Source of the DNA: Drosophila miranda
Lineage: Eukaryota; Arthropoda; Insecta; Diptera; Drosophilidae
Length of the DNA stretch: 64,000 bases
Direction: 5' to 3'
Assembly: GCF_003369915.1 (NCBI RefSeq)
Contig: NC_046675.1
Span: 3,162,001-3,226,000 of the forward strand
Shown: positions 44,979 to 57,264 of the stretch, in pieces
Layout: each line of letters begins with the position of its first letter
How positions within the stretch are numbered: position 1 is the stretch's first letter
The notes under the pieces: model-generated
What the model was told of the DNA's origin: nothing
Databases searched by the model: none
Seen by the model: only the letters and a program-made list of their open reading frames with translations
Program-made: the position numbers and the translations under genes

Positions 44979-47900
44979 TTATAGTGTGTATCCGCCCTGG
45001 TCCGCCCAGTGCACGCGTCTAGCCTCTAGGTACTCCTCGTGCAGTCGCCGCCGCTCCTCCTCCAGCTTGGCCAGGCGTCTGTACCGCTGCAGCACCATGC
45101 CGCAGCCAAAGAGCATAGCCACCTGGCAGATGAGCCAGAAAATGAACAGTGCTATCAGCAGGCTCTGGTTCATGCACACGTTATCCAGATGCAGCTGGTC
45201 GTCGATGCCAGCAATCAGCAGCACGCCCCGCTCTCCATACATGTAACTGTTGGCGTTGGTCTGGTCCGGACCGTGAACGCGAAGATTGTAGTTAAGCGGC
45301 AGCTCCATCTGCGCACTCGCGTTGCCCATGGGAGGAGTAGTCGTTGGTGTTGTCGTGTTGGTGGGCAAATCCGGCAGCACATCCACAACTGTCGAGATGT
45401 ACACGGGATTCTGAACTCTCCGCTGCTCTAGCTGCTCTAGCTGCCGCTCCGGGTGCTCCACCTGGCGCCTGTGACGATGCCAGGTGTCACTGCTGTGGCC
45501 CACACAGTTGCTAGGGGAGCACCTGTCCACGCAGAACCGGATCTTCACATCGAAATTGACGTTGGCGGTGCCGGAGAACTTGAACGCATGGAAGCGGGCT
45601 CGCAGCATACTCCTGGAGTGTGTGCGAACGCGCTCCAGGGCCGGAAAGACACTGGCATCGGTGGGACAGCCGCGCTCGTCGATTAGCAGCACGTAGTTCT
45701 CGTTATCCTGCGTTTTGGCCACCAGCGAGGTCGCTCGGAAATCCGGCAGTGGGGCCAGCTGCAGCTCCAGATGCTCGGCCAACTGATGCGGGCTGTATTC
45801 AGCCACGATTTGGAGCTCCAGATTCTGGCCAATTTGCACGTCATTCGTTTCGTGCTGGTGCGAGAGGTCGACTATCTGGAGCGTGATCTTGGGATGCGGC
45901 TGGGGTCCAGTGGTGCTGTTGTAGTGTACCACTCCCTCGTGGGGAAACATGCTGCGAGAATAGAGGCATTAAGAAAACAGTATTCTGTAGACATATGGCG
46001 TCGCTTACTGCTCGGCATATTCCACCGAGGACTCCAGAGCAATGGCACTGGGTACGTGCTCCGAGGCGTCCACACTGCTGTCCCGCACAGACACGCCCAG
46101 CGAGGCGGTGGCGTTGCTCTGGATGCAGCCGACTTTGATGAGTCGGTCGCCTTGGGTCTGTACATTCGGATTGTTTTGTATGACCACCAAGGCGGAGATA
46201 AATGTTCTAGAAAGAGTACAATTCTTGGATAGAGGAAATACACCTACATATGTAAAAATGAGAGGCTTACCTCTGGTATGCCTGCGTCATTTCATAGGCC
46301 CGCAGGATTCCGCATCGGTTCTCCTTGACCTCGCTGCCAATTCGTAGCGTCAAGAGGACACTGTCGTTGCCCGTTCCGCGTGCCAGGCAGTCCTTCGAGT
46401 GCATGCTGGCATAGATCTTGCCGGCAAACCAGTCCTTCGGGTTGTACCTGATGCTCATCTCCTCCCTCGTGCAGAAGACTTGAACTTTTTGGTAGCAGAA
46501 AATGTGTACATACTCTTGAGTAAGTATTGGATTGGCTATATACATATGTACTCACCATCCAGGCACTTAACCCGTCGCATATAGACTGAGTTATCGCGAA
46601 GCTTCAGGCTGCGCGGACCCAGCGAAACAATGTCCTCCGAGTGTAGGAGGCACTCGGAGAGGATGAGCTGGTTCACATAGTGGAAGGAGACCCCCTGGCA
46701 GTAGAATTTGGACTCGTGCGAGCACAGCGCCTGACACTGCAATACGAAAGGGTCATCAATCAATCATTCAGTTGCCATCCCAATCGATTACAATCATAAT
46801 GCGCGACAGCCGAACTACGACGAGCCGGGGCCAGCCCGGGACAGAGACAGAGACGGAGACACACCTCTTTCTGGGTTAGGCCCAAATATTTGGCTTCCGC
46901 GTAGATGAAACTGCTGTTGGCATAGAGCTCGTACGAGCAGTTGTCGCTCTCTATGGCCCGCTCGTGGCACTGGTTCTCCATGTACTCCTCATCGTAGGGC
47001 GCCGCCCTGAAGGCATCTGGCTGGATGGTCTTGTCCCTGTCGCTCAGCATGCACCGCCCCAGGCGTGGCGATGGACTGGGACCCACATCGTTGCGAAACC
47101 TGTGGCGGATATTGGAATATTGTCAAACGGTTTCAGCTACTATTCGTTCAGGCTAGAACCCCCCGAATCGTATCTCTGGGTGATTTATGACTTCGCTTTG
47201 GGGGGCCACAGCCAGCGATGATGTCATAATCCGGTGAAAAGCCTCTGGCATGCATTAAAAATGCATAACAAAGGCAATTAATTTCACCAGAAAACCCCGA
47301 CAATTACCGCTCACGATTGTTCCGATACGAGGGGGCGAACGAGGCCGAGAGGCATTTGAATTGGGTTTCGAAGAAACATCTCTCGGCGCACTCACGACGC
47401 GTGACCAGCCGCGAAATGGTCTTCTTGCTCTGAAACACCAGCGTGCTACCGGGAATTTTGGTCAGCGCCCACAGACGACCTTTGCACGCATCGGGAACTG
47501 CAACCAATTAGAAGTTAGCCAAGGTCGGTAACGCCCTCGTGTCCGGCTGTAGATGGCTTACCCCTCAGGCAGGTCTTTTCGTAGAACACGGCCTCGGCAT
47601 CGGCCACCAGCGGCAGTTCCCCTGATATGGCCAGATAGCGGGAGGTGCGCTCAAAGTAGGAATACCCATAGCACTCGTCCGTGTCCAACAGATGCACATA
47701 GGCAATGCAGTCGGGATCCTCGTCGCAGATGCGCCAGCACATCTGACTAGCCGGCGGCTCCTGGTCTCCATTCTGATTCCCGCTCCGGCGATCCCAATCC
47801 TTATCCGCACTGCGGCGATCCCAATCCACGCCTCCGCTGCGTCTATCCCGATCTTTGAACTTGCTACCAGGAGGCGGTGCATAGATCAAATTTCCCTCGC

Positions 47901-49285
47901 TTAGATGATCGAGCGGCGGTCGGAATCCCACAATCTTCTGGAGCTGCATCTGGTGCAGCGGACATTTGAGTAGCAGGGCAGCTGTGGGGGAAGCGAAACG
48001 GTAAGAATTTGATGCCCGATAAGGCGCTAGATCTGTGGAATGTATATCCGAGGCACATATTTTAGAGGTACTACGAGTACGTACGGGTATGCCTGAGATG
48101 AGGGCCACGCATGACTGGGAATCAAAACATTTTTCAAATTGCTGAGCAGTCATAACGTCTGCGTTTGTTGCATATCAATTACTACTTAGCTGAGGGGATG
48201 TCTACAGTTGGTACTATATAAAAATATATACCATATACTGTACCTTTATGACTGTGCATCAATTAATGTGGAATCTTTATGCATAACTAAGCAATGAGAA
48301 AATCAATCATGTTCGAGTATCTAGAGGCTAAAGCTAATACATTCTATTAAACTGAACTCATTATAGTTTCCCCTATAAAACTGGATAATAAATTGATGGT
48401 TGGTTTATAGATTCATTCTAAGATTATAATGATTGAACACAGGAAAATAGGGGACTTCTACAAGTTGCATGGAGATGTAGGTTCGAAAAAGGGGGGTAGT
48501 GGGCAGAGAAATAGTAAAACATGCATTTATAGATAGAACTGCTCCTCCACATTATTCTCACCTAATCAAAAAATGGACAATTAATCAGCCTGATGCTTGT
48601 TTATAACTAAAAAATAGATACTGAAAGCCAATTTGTTAATGGATTAGTTTTTGATTTCCTTAATTGATAATTACCGTTTTTTTTTTTTTTGTGACACTAT
48701 GCCTATGACCATGTTTGTCATAGAACCACAGAGATCTGATAATTTGTACTGAAGCCTTGATCTATTTAAGGCATACCTCTCAATGATGTTGTAGTTTCAA
48801 CAGATTTTTCTAGTACCTCAAAGCAAGGTATTTCCTAGCCCAAGTTATTGTGTTACTCAAACCATTGCAAGCTTGTTCTCAGAATTTCTATGCCATATAT
48901 AAATAAAGCTAATAACAGCTGACGTGCACATCTCCCATACTCTGTCTGGCACTCGCTTGTAAATTGATCTGTGTAGCTTAGGTTTTGGTTTTCCACTTGG
49001 CCATTGAATGCAAATTGCAAGTGCAAAACTGATTGGATCGATGCATCTTCACCGCTCTCTCGCTCGCTCGTTCTCTGGGATTACATCAGTTCTAAAACTT
49101 TTGTGAAAATTCCAAATGAAGTGCGTCAAAGCTGCCAATTAGCGGCGCCCGGCCCCCGAGAGGAGGAGGAGTCTGTGTCCGAAATATTCGTGTAACTTAC
49201 CGCTGGAATGTGGATGCAGCATTAGGAATATCATGGCTATGGCTATTTTGCATAGCCACGGGGCCGTTGAAGCTGATTGAGGCAT
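44979..49285 (-). CDS. neo: PAN/apple and zona pellucida domain transmembrane protein, 831 aa (neo/nyo/tyn family)
   Basis: Eight exons: 49285-49201, 47981-47562, 47497-47308, 47099-46865, 46736-46556, 46484-46271, 46206-46009 and 45951-44979 (2496 nt with stop). Signal peptide is about residues 1-28. Cys-rich PAN/apple modules follow to about residue 370. The first is interrupted by three copies of DRRS separated by short acidic stretches. The ZP domain spans about 372-655 and starts at VFCTREEMSIRY. A furin-like RHRR is at 667-670, a Thr/Pro stretch is near 705, one membrane helix is at 771-795, and a basic, coiled cytoplasmic tail follows. Such proteins organise the apical extracellular matrix and cuticle shape of epidermal cells. 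The architecture is that of Neyo, Nyobe or Trynity; I favour neo by location from memory, with moderate certainty. Confidence 0.9.
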
Positions 49286-51481
49286 TGTTTTTGGTGGCTT
49301 TGTTGTTAGAGTCGCTGCAGCATGTTCGTGTAATAAATAGTAATTGATTTTAGGCCAGAATTCATAGATACACATGCACAGGAACACAGATGCACAGATC
49401 CACTGATACACAGATACAGAGATACACTTTTTGGTTTAGTTTGCGTTTGGATGTTTGCGGGCTATGTTTGGCACAGTTTAGCACGTGTTTGCCGCCCAAT
49501 CGCCTGCAGATTAAACCCTTTATGTATTTACATATGCAAACAGGCCAGGAGCCCTATCCGCCCTTTCAGAGTCCGAATCCGTGTCCTGTTAAGCCGACCC
49601 ATGAATTATAGATTTGCCCAATTTGCAGATGTGGGCCACGCGGGCATCGATGCGCTAATTATTCGCAAACACTTTCACATATTCCCGTTCATTGTATTGT
49701 TTATTTTTTGCAGTTTTTTCAAATATTGTTTGGCTTTGACTCTGGCCTTTTCCATTAGCCAAATGAACTTTGCATGCGGTTTGGTGTTCGATTTTGTTAT
49801 TATTACTTTTGTGAGTATTTTATTAGTTATACGTTTTGGCTTGTTTGTAGTTTTTGTAGCTGCACGTCTGACTCGCGCGGCTCTCGACTTGCAAATAGCT
49901 CTGGCACTGATCTGGGGGTCTGAGTCGAGCGATCCCTCAGAGCGCCAGGTGAAGTCAGAGATACAGCCGAGCACACACACTCACAGAGAGAGAGAGAGAG
50001 AGAGATAGCCTCACACAGCTACACAGCCGCAGAAGCTGTGTATGCAAATGGCCGTAGAAGCGTAGAAGCGGGGGAATATAGACATATAGCCGATCGAGCG
50101 TCGACGTCGGGGCTAACCGAGCGTATGAGAAATTTCATGTCAACGTCGCGACGCTGAGATTGCTGATTAGATCGCTGGAGTGTATCCGAGCAGCCACCGA
50201 ATTGCTCGCTGGCTCGATTTCAATGTGCAATAAACAAAACTATTTAACGCTCAGGGAACCAGAGGGACGGGCGGGGAGCGGGAATAGAGCTGCCACATGC
50301 GTGCCGTGCCTCCACCTCCACCTCCACCTCCACCTCCACTTCCATCTCAGGGCATACGGTACAGGTAATGCCCCAGGCTTGTATCTATCAAATACCCATC
50401 GCATCTAGCCATGCATGTTAGACTCCGGCTCCCGTCTTTCCGTCTGTTTGCACAGTTGCGCCCAGCATCGGTTTGTTGCTGTATTCAATGGCACTTTTAA
50501 CAGTTCAGTGGTTTTGGCGTTGACAACGTCTGTTTGCCTTTTGTTGATGCCACTGCTGGATGTTGATGCCTCTGCCTCTGCCTGCTGCCACTGTCAGTTG
50601 CTTCCGAATGATAAATTGTTGGCTCTCGTTTATGCCATGACGTTTGCTTCTTCCAAGTGGCATAGTCCCCTGGGGCTAGGGTTCTGCTGCAGTCAATTGT
50701 TGAACTAAACTCTAATTAATACTCGAACCCGCAATGGTACCAATAGCTACCCCAACTAGCCTTTAATTAGTGTGTGATTAGAGGGGTTGGGTGTGGGGCG
50801 AGCTGTGCGTGACCTTTGCGGTTGCCACTTGGGGACATGTAACTTATTGGCAAGTTGGCCAAGGCCGTTGGGGGGGCTCCATAGCTTCATGGATTGCGTA
50901 GCCATTGCCACAGCGACCCAAGAGTCTTGGTTGAGCGACGATATGGCAGCTATTTCGTTTGACAGAAGACGGCAGACCCGATTACCTAACCTTATATGGG
51001 ACATTTGGCTTGAGGTAGGTTCGAAAAGTATTGCACATATATAGAAAGTAGTAGAACAATTGAGGGACGGAAAAAAATACCTATTGACGGGTAACCTAAT
51101 GGTAGTTACCTCAGTACATGTAATTATATGAGCTACAGGTCGAGATCATTATCATTCTTCAACTAATCCGCATTTACATATCTGCATGTTGAATTCAGAA
51201 AAGTTTTGAAATGGATGATACAAGCCTGGAGTTTTTGGCTACCTTTCCACTAGTCCCAGTCGATATTTAATCTTACTTCTAAAAGCATGTATTTTTTGAG
51301 TAGGTGAGTTCAATAAGCATTTAATTCGGTTCTACTACTTACTACGGTTCTGTACTTACCCGTAAATACCAGTGAACACGTCGATAGTAGCAATAGAAAA
51401 TAATACGAGTAGGAACAGGAACAGAATCGAGATCCCCAGCCTTTTATCCTCCTTGTCATTGGCAATAAAGAGAAGATTAAA
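49286..51481. other. Intergenic region upstream of the PAN/ZP gene
   Basis: 5' flank of the PAN/ZP gene. It has a GA run (49986-50005) and a CCACCT run (50310-50340). Short frames only; no exon recognised. Confidence 0.5.
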
Positions 51482-52319
51482 ATGGACAAATTGGTATTTG
51501 GCATAGAAACAGGATCTAGCAGTAAGGAGAAGATTCAAAAGGAGAAGCGTCAGCGTGCTCTGGCACCAACCTTGGAGGACATCCAAGTATTGTGGCCTCG
51601 AACTGGATTCATGTGCCGGTAGCTGTAATGGTATTCGCTTTTTTATTCGGCTTAATCTTCAAGATGAATGGACCAGATCAGCTGGTCAGGGAGGAAGTGC
51701 ATCGGAACACCTGGTTCTTTGTGTTCTGGTTGGGTCTGGGCGTGCTCTCGACTGCAGGGCTTTGCATCGGCCTACCCACATTTTACCTCTACTTGGGACC
51801 TCACATCGCCAGCGTCACGATGGCCGCATACCAGTGCAATTCGCTCCAGTTCCCGAGTCCTAGTCTTCCCTATCCGGATGACATCATCTGCCCGGCGGAG
51901 CCGTATGGGCCATTATATCGAAGGTACGACTGGAGGCATTTCTTTGGGGTACTGGAGTCGCTCTGGGAGAGCTGCCTCTCTACTTCATGGCCAGGGCGGC
52001 ATATTTGCACGGCTACGATCCTGATGATGCCGAGGACCTGGTCGAGTTCGAAGCCCTGAATGCTGAAAAGGACCAGATGAATCTTTGCATGCTGGACAAG
52101 TGCAAGCTGTTCGTGAAGCGCGTGGCGGAGAGCATCAAATTCTTTGAAATCCTGGCTTTGGCGACCTATGGGAATGCTTTTTTCGAACTGGCCGTCATCG
52201 CCCGCGGACACTTCCTTGCAGACATATGGCATTGCATTCGTTGGCTTTTCATTCGTTTTAATTATAAACATCTTGGCCCAGAATTATCAGAAGCGGATAC
52301 ACAAGAAGATTGCCGACTA
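51482..52319 (+). pseudogene. Intronless VMP1-type (vacuole membrane protein 1 / Tango5) pseudogene
   Basis: From ATG 51482 an N-terminal charged segment (KEKIQKEKRQRALAPTLEDI) breaks at about 51600 into a second frame. That frame reads membrane segments and the VMP1 signature YLGPHIASVTMAAYQC with PYPDDIICP. Near 51945 the frame shifts again into GVALGELPLYFMARAAYLHG, also typical of VMP1. After GHFL (about 52215) a large block of the family is missing, and a third frame reads ILAQNYQKRIHKKIAD and a stop at 52317-52319, matching the VMP1 C-terminus. VMP1 is an ER scramblase needed for autophagy. The absence of introns plus frameshifts and deletion mark a retropseudogene. I recall Tango5 on the X chromosome of D. 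melanogaster. AATAAA lies about 30 bases downstream; no poly(A) tract remains. Confidence 0.8.
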
Positions 52320-53034
52320 ACTTCCCTTATTAATTATATATAATCGAGAATAAATGAGCTGCAAAAACTCCAATATATTCTGCATGGCAGTGTCGGGTAA
52401 ATGTCACAGTTTCCTATATTTTATGACCATCTTCAGGCTGGACGGTAGGCCCTCCATAACATTCTTTTGCCTCTTTCTTGTCGTGCTTTCGCCCTGGACA
52501 CACTGCGTATACGTAATAATTCATTGGGCCCGCACACGACATGCAATAACTGCGCAATAATTGCAGGCTGCATGCAACTGCAGGCAGTGCACCGTCCCCG
52601 GTGCCCCGGTGCCCCTGTGTCCCTGTGTCATGCCATCAACCGAAAAATAAAGAAAGGGTCGAACAATGTAAAACATTTAGTAGCGTGACACGGGGCAAGA
52701 ATGTTGCAGCAACATCAGCAGTAGAAGCAGTAGCAGCAGCAAGAGCATGCCAGAAGAATTTGGGGTAAGTTTAAAATTTTAACGCTTTCGAAATAAACAA
52801 AAAGCTGCCGCAACAACAAAAGCATCAGAAGAACAGAAGCAACAGCAGAAGCAGGGGCAGTGGAAGCATTTACGAGTTTATTTCAAACGCCCGCAGCTCG
52901 ACCCACAAAAGTTTTCCGTATTCACCTTGAACTATAAACCCGGAGTGGGTCTGAGAGTGGGTCCGAGAGTGTGAGTGTTGTACCATGTGTGTGTGTGCTT
53001 GTTGTATGTTGGTTTTGGGGCTGGTGTCAACGAA

Positions 53035-53040
<6 letters not shown>

Positions 53041-53066
<26 letters not shown>
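53041..53066. repeat. CA microsatellite
   Basis: Thirteen consecutive CA units. Confidence 0.85.
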
Positions 53067-54750
53067 AAGAGCAACATCAGCAACAATTACAACATGCAGC
53101 AAGGGGCGGGACGGGGCCATGCGATGCCTGAATGACGCATGAAAATAAAAGTTGCACACTGCAGCGCACACAACGAAATAATAAAACATGGCCCAGGCCC
53201 AGCCCCGACACATGGCAAAGTTGGGCCTAATTAAAAATGCCAAAAAGTCAGAGTCAGAGGTTCTCCAGAAGCCGGCAGCGGGAGCGGAGGGAGCTCAGAC
53301 AGAAGAGGCAGGGGCAGGGGCAGGGGCAGGAGGCAACAATAAAGCACACTCTCATGTCTGTGTGACATGAAAGCTTTTGAGCCGTTGCCGGCCTGTCTGG
53401 GCGGAAGGAGATGATGGAGAGGGTGAGTTATGTGTGGACCACCAGCCTTGCCACGCAGCCAGGCGTTGCATGCAACATGTCACATTGTTTGATTCACTGA
53501 ATTATGCAAATGAGCTGGCCAAGAGCACAGACGCACTCACCAGTTGCAGACACACGGCCAGAGATTGCTTATGCTGCCTAAATAGTTACCAAACAAACAG
53601 CAGCAGCATCAGCAGCAGAGACCAAAAATCTTGGCCAGTTAACAGGAAAACAACTAGTAAGTGTAAGCCAGTCCAAGGTAGAGACTGCAAGATATCCTCT
53701 AGTATACGTTTGAACCAGATTCCGAATCCTAAACACTAGATGGACGACTTGGAGATGCTCTCAGTAAGTATTGTGATTCGGTCTACGGAACTACGGAGAC
53801 CAAAGGTTAATCTGTCTCTTGTAAGTAGCTCCTGGCACTACTTATAGCCCTGCCAATTCCTAGTCGAATGTTGGGATTCTTCTAGATATCGTGGCCACTG
53901 AAAATCGAATGCTGTCTCCTCTGCCGTCTACTCTTTTGTGCCAACGAAGAACAATGGGTATCAAAATAATCGACCAGCACCAGCAGCAGTGGCAGCAGTG
54001 AACTTTGAGTGACTGACTGACTGACTTCACTAAGACTGCACTTTGACTGCAACTTTGCTGGGGCACGACACATGTGTCCCCAAACCCAAAGCTCACTTGT
54101 GTGTCTGTGTGGGTGTGTGATTCAGATTGTGCATGTGTGCTGTTTAATTGTCGTGGCTGGGAGCTTGTCGCCGGCAACTTCCGGCTGGAACGCCATGCCA
54201 AAGTTGCCACCGGTCTGTGCACCCTTGACACCACTGCCAACAGCAAGCGTCCCCCACTAACTGGCGTGTGAACTCGTTGTCGCTGCCGTTGCCGTTGCTG
54301 TGCTCCATATCCCCCCACTAAAAGTCCCCTTCCCGCCCCAGTGTGTCACATTTGCAAACTAAAATTTATTTAAATCTGCGCCATAATTGTTTTTTGTACG
54401 CCTGTTGCGCGTCGTGTCGCCCTCGTTGACTTCTTCTTGTCTTTGTTGCTGCTGCTGCTGCTGCCGTTGCCATTTGGTTGTTGTTTCATCGTTGTTTTGT
54501 TGCTGGTGTGCGCATAAAATTAGCTCAGTAAATTTATTGTTAGTCATTCGCATTCTTGGTGGATCTTGGTGCTGCCGGTCGCTTGCCGCTTGTGTTCTGG
54601 AGCCCCGTTTAAATGTCACAAGTTGGCAACAATTTGTTTAATGTTGTCAGCAAGTCAACTTGCACGCGCCCCACTGGACATTCGTTTGCCCAAAAGTCAC
54701 ATAAAAGTTAGTTCGAAGCATATAAATATTTGTACAAAAATAGCCAAGAG

Positions 54751-54774
54751 TTTGGTTTGGTTTGGTTTGGTTTG
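54751..54774 (+). repeat. TTTGG pentamer repeat
   Basis: Nearly five perfect TTTGG units in intergenic DNA. Confidence 0.8.
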
Positions 54775-56425
54775 AGCCAGCAATAGAAAGGAATGCGGTC
54801 TTTGGGGGGCCGCAGATCGAAGCTATAGCAAAAGACAGGAATTAAATTGCATTAAATAATATTTATTGGTTTCATCATCATTCCACATACAAAGTATAAA
54901 CGATATCGTAGTTAGTTAAAACGAAAACCTCTGCTATCGAATCGAAACAAATATGTTTTACGTACGTATTTAGTAATGGTTTCAAAATTGCAAATTATTT
55001 CCTGTTTTGTGGGTTGGCTTTTGCGTTGCGTTGCGTTGCGTGGATTAAAATATTGTAAATATAGGGCGCTAGGAAATCATATTTAAATACAGTTTATATC
55101 GAGTGCAGGTTGGGGTGCCAAGGGTCTGCAAATGGGGGTATTCCGGTTTTATGTGTTTGTGTGTTTTCGGTTTCGCATTATCGTTTTCGGTTGTGGCTTC
55201 CCCTTGGGCTCTCTAGAATTAATGCAATTTGCATAATAATACACAAGTACATAAATACATACATAAATACAATCGTAATCGTAGTACATAGTCAGTTTAT
55301 AGGGTGTTCACCACACATACAATAATTTTTTTAGTTTGTTTTTGTTTTTTTTTTAGTTTTTTGTTTTAAATGCAGCCGAAAACAGATTCATCTCCGCGCT
55401 TTCGCTGGATCTCAAAATGATTGTTTTATAATGTTTTCTGTTAGTTGGTTATAATCGTACACGTACTCGTACATTTTTGCTATAATTAAAAAGTTTATTC
55501 ATATGCATTGGTTGTTTTTGTTTTTGTTTTTCGTTTACTACAATTGGCTATATAATTTCGTTTTGGTTGCAAGCATTTCTTTATATTTATCATATTCGCT
55601 CATAAACATGTTAAAAACATTGATTCTCCTCTGATTCATCTCTGACTGTCTTCGAGAATATATTGAAAAAAGGTTGATTAAAAATAAATTAAGGATGAAC
55701 TACGTCTTGTCGATCTGCTGTTGCTGCCACTTAATTATGCCACTTATATACTTACATATTAAACATATTATATATTTATTTGTATATGCATGTGTAAGCT
55801 GTTGCTGAATCCTTCGTCCTATCCTCCTTCACGTACGCTTATGTTTTATATATTATTTATTCGTATGGGTTGTGTTTTTATGTGTGTGTGTGGTAAATTT
55901 CATTGCTCTACCGGAAATCGGTTGCAGTTTAAGTTTTGCCCAAAATACAAATGTTTTCGTGTGTTCGCGTGTGGGTGTGTATCTGTGTGTGTCTGGTGTC
56001 TTACTGAGACTCGGTTAAGATAGAAGCAAGTGCTACGTTTTGCCCTGGCAGGTGCTGACACAAATGATTATTATTTTGTTTCTTAACAAAGCAATGCCAA
56101 TGCTATTGCCGTTGCAGTTGCTGTTGCCCAAAAGCCTCAAGCCATTGCCCTAGCATTCTCGGCATTCTCTCACTATATATCTGGGGAAGTAACACTAAGT
56201 GAACGCGTCATGAGTTCGGCTCCACACTAAGTACTACACAAACTACTCTTTGGCCACGCGTTGACTCTGAATCCGCAACACCGATTGGGTCGGGCTTGCC
56301 ATTATGCTTCCGATTCCGATTCAGACCGCCACTGTCCGGTAGTCGTCATTGTTCATGTACATATAAACTGCTGCTTCAATGCTTCATTTTTCAAAAACTT
56401 ATCACATAAATTTTTATATATTTTT

Positions 56426-56447
56426 TGTTTTGTTTTGTTTTGTTTTG
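56426..56447 (+). repeat. TTTTG pentamer repeat
   Basis: Four to five TTTTG units in intergenic DNA downstream of Cow. Confidence 0.75.
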
Positions 56448-57264
56448 GGCGGAATTCTTAGCGTGTGTCGTGTTTTGGCTTGCGCGAAAGCAGAGTAGGA
56501 CAGATGTGGGCGGGGGAGGGCGGCCAATAATTGTATATATCTAATGCATCTTAACTTGTCTCAAAAGGCTAAAGTAGACGGATTTGCTTGCGATAACGGT
56601 AGCAAGTAAAATGGCCGTTCAACCATCCGTACAAACGGCCCTGATACGTGGTAACGAAAAGGGAAAAATGGGGCTTCCTAGTGCTGCTGATTGGTTGAAC
56701 AAATTGTTTGGGCGGATGGATGGATGCTGTGTGTGTGGTGTTTGTGTGTGTGTATAGGGGGCAAACGGGGGGTTTGGGGGTGGCTACTACGATTTGCGTG
56801 CAATGCGCCCCCAACTATGCCACAGTTTTTCTTTGGTTTTGCTCCGCATGCACCTTCCTTGCGGTTGCTCTTGCGGCTGTCCGATGATGTAGTAATTCCT
56901 TCATTTTATCCAGCGAGTGTGGGTGTGTGTGTGGCTCGTGGTATATGTATGTGTGAGTGGTTTTTCTGCTGTTTGCTATTACGTAGTTTCTATTCAAAAA
57001 CGCTTACTTGGCTACTGCACATTTATGTTTCGGTTTCGGTTTTTGGGTTTGGGTTTTCGCTTTTCGCTTTTGCTGTTGATTTTGCTTCGTTTTTTTTTTC
57101 TTACTTCCATTTTCGGTTTGTTTGCTTTCATAATAGTAATAATAATAATATTAATTTTCTTTTATAACGCTGGCGGCCCAATGGCGCTTCGCTGATTGGC
57201 TGCGCCAGGGCCCAGGGCTATCAATATCCCCAGCCGGGTTCCATCCTCCATCCTCCGGGGTCGC

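Larger units (their letters stand above)
52320..57264. other. 4.9-kb intergenic stretch between the VMP1 pseudogene and Cow
   Basis: No coding exon recognised. It contains CA repeats (53041-53066), GGGGCA repeats (53310-53330), TTTGG pentamers (54751-54774), TTGCG pentamers (about 55022-55040) and TTTTG pentamers (56426-56447). The right end should include the 3' UTR of Cow. Confidence 0.5.

Noticed and set aside
56691-57167. 158-aa Phe/Cys/Val-rich plus-strand frame
   Set aside because: Translation of GT- and T-rich low-complexity DNA downstream of Cow, with no conserved pattern.
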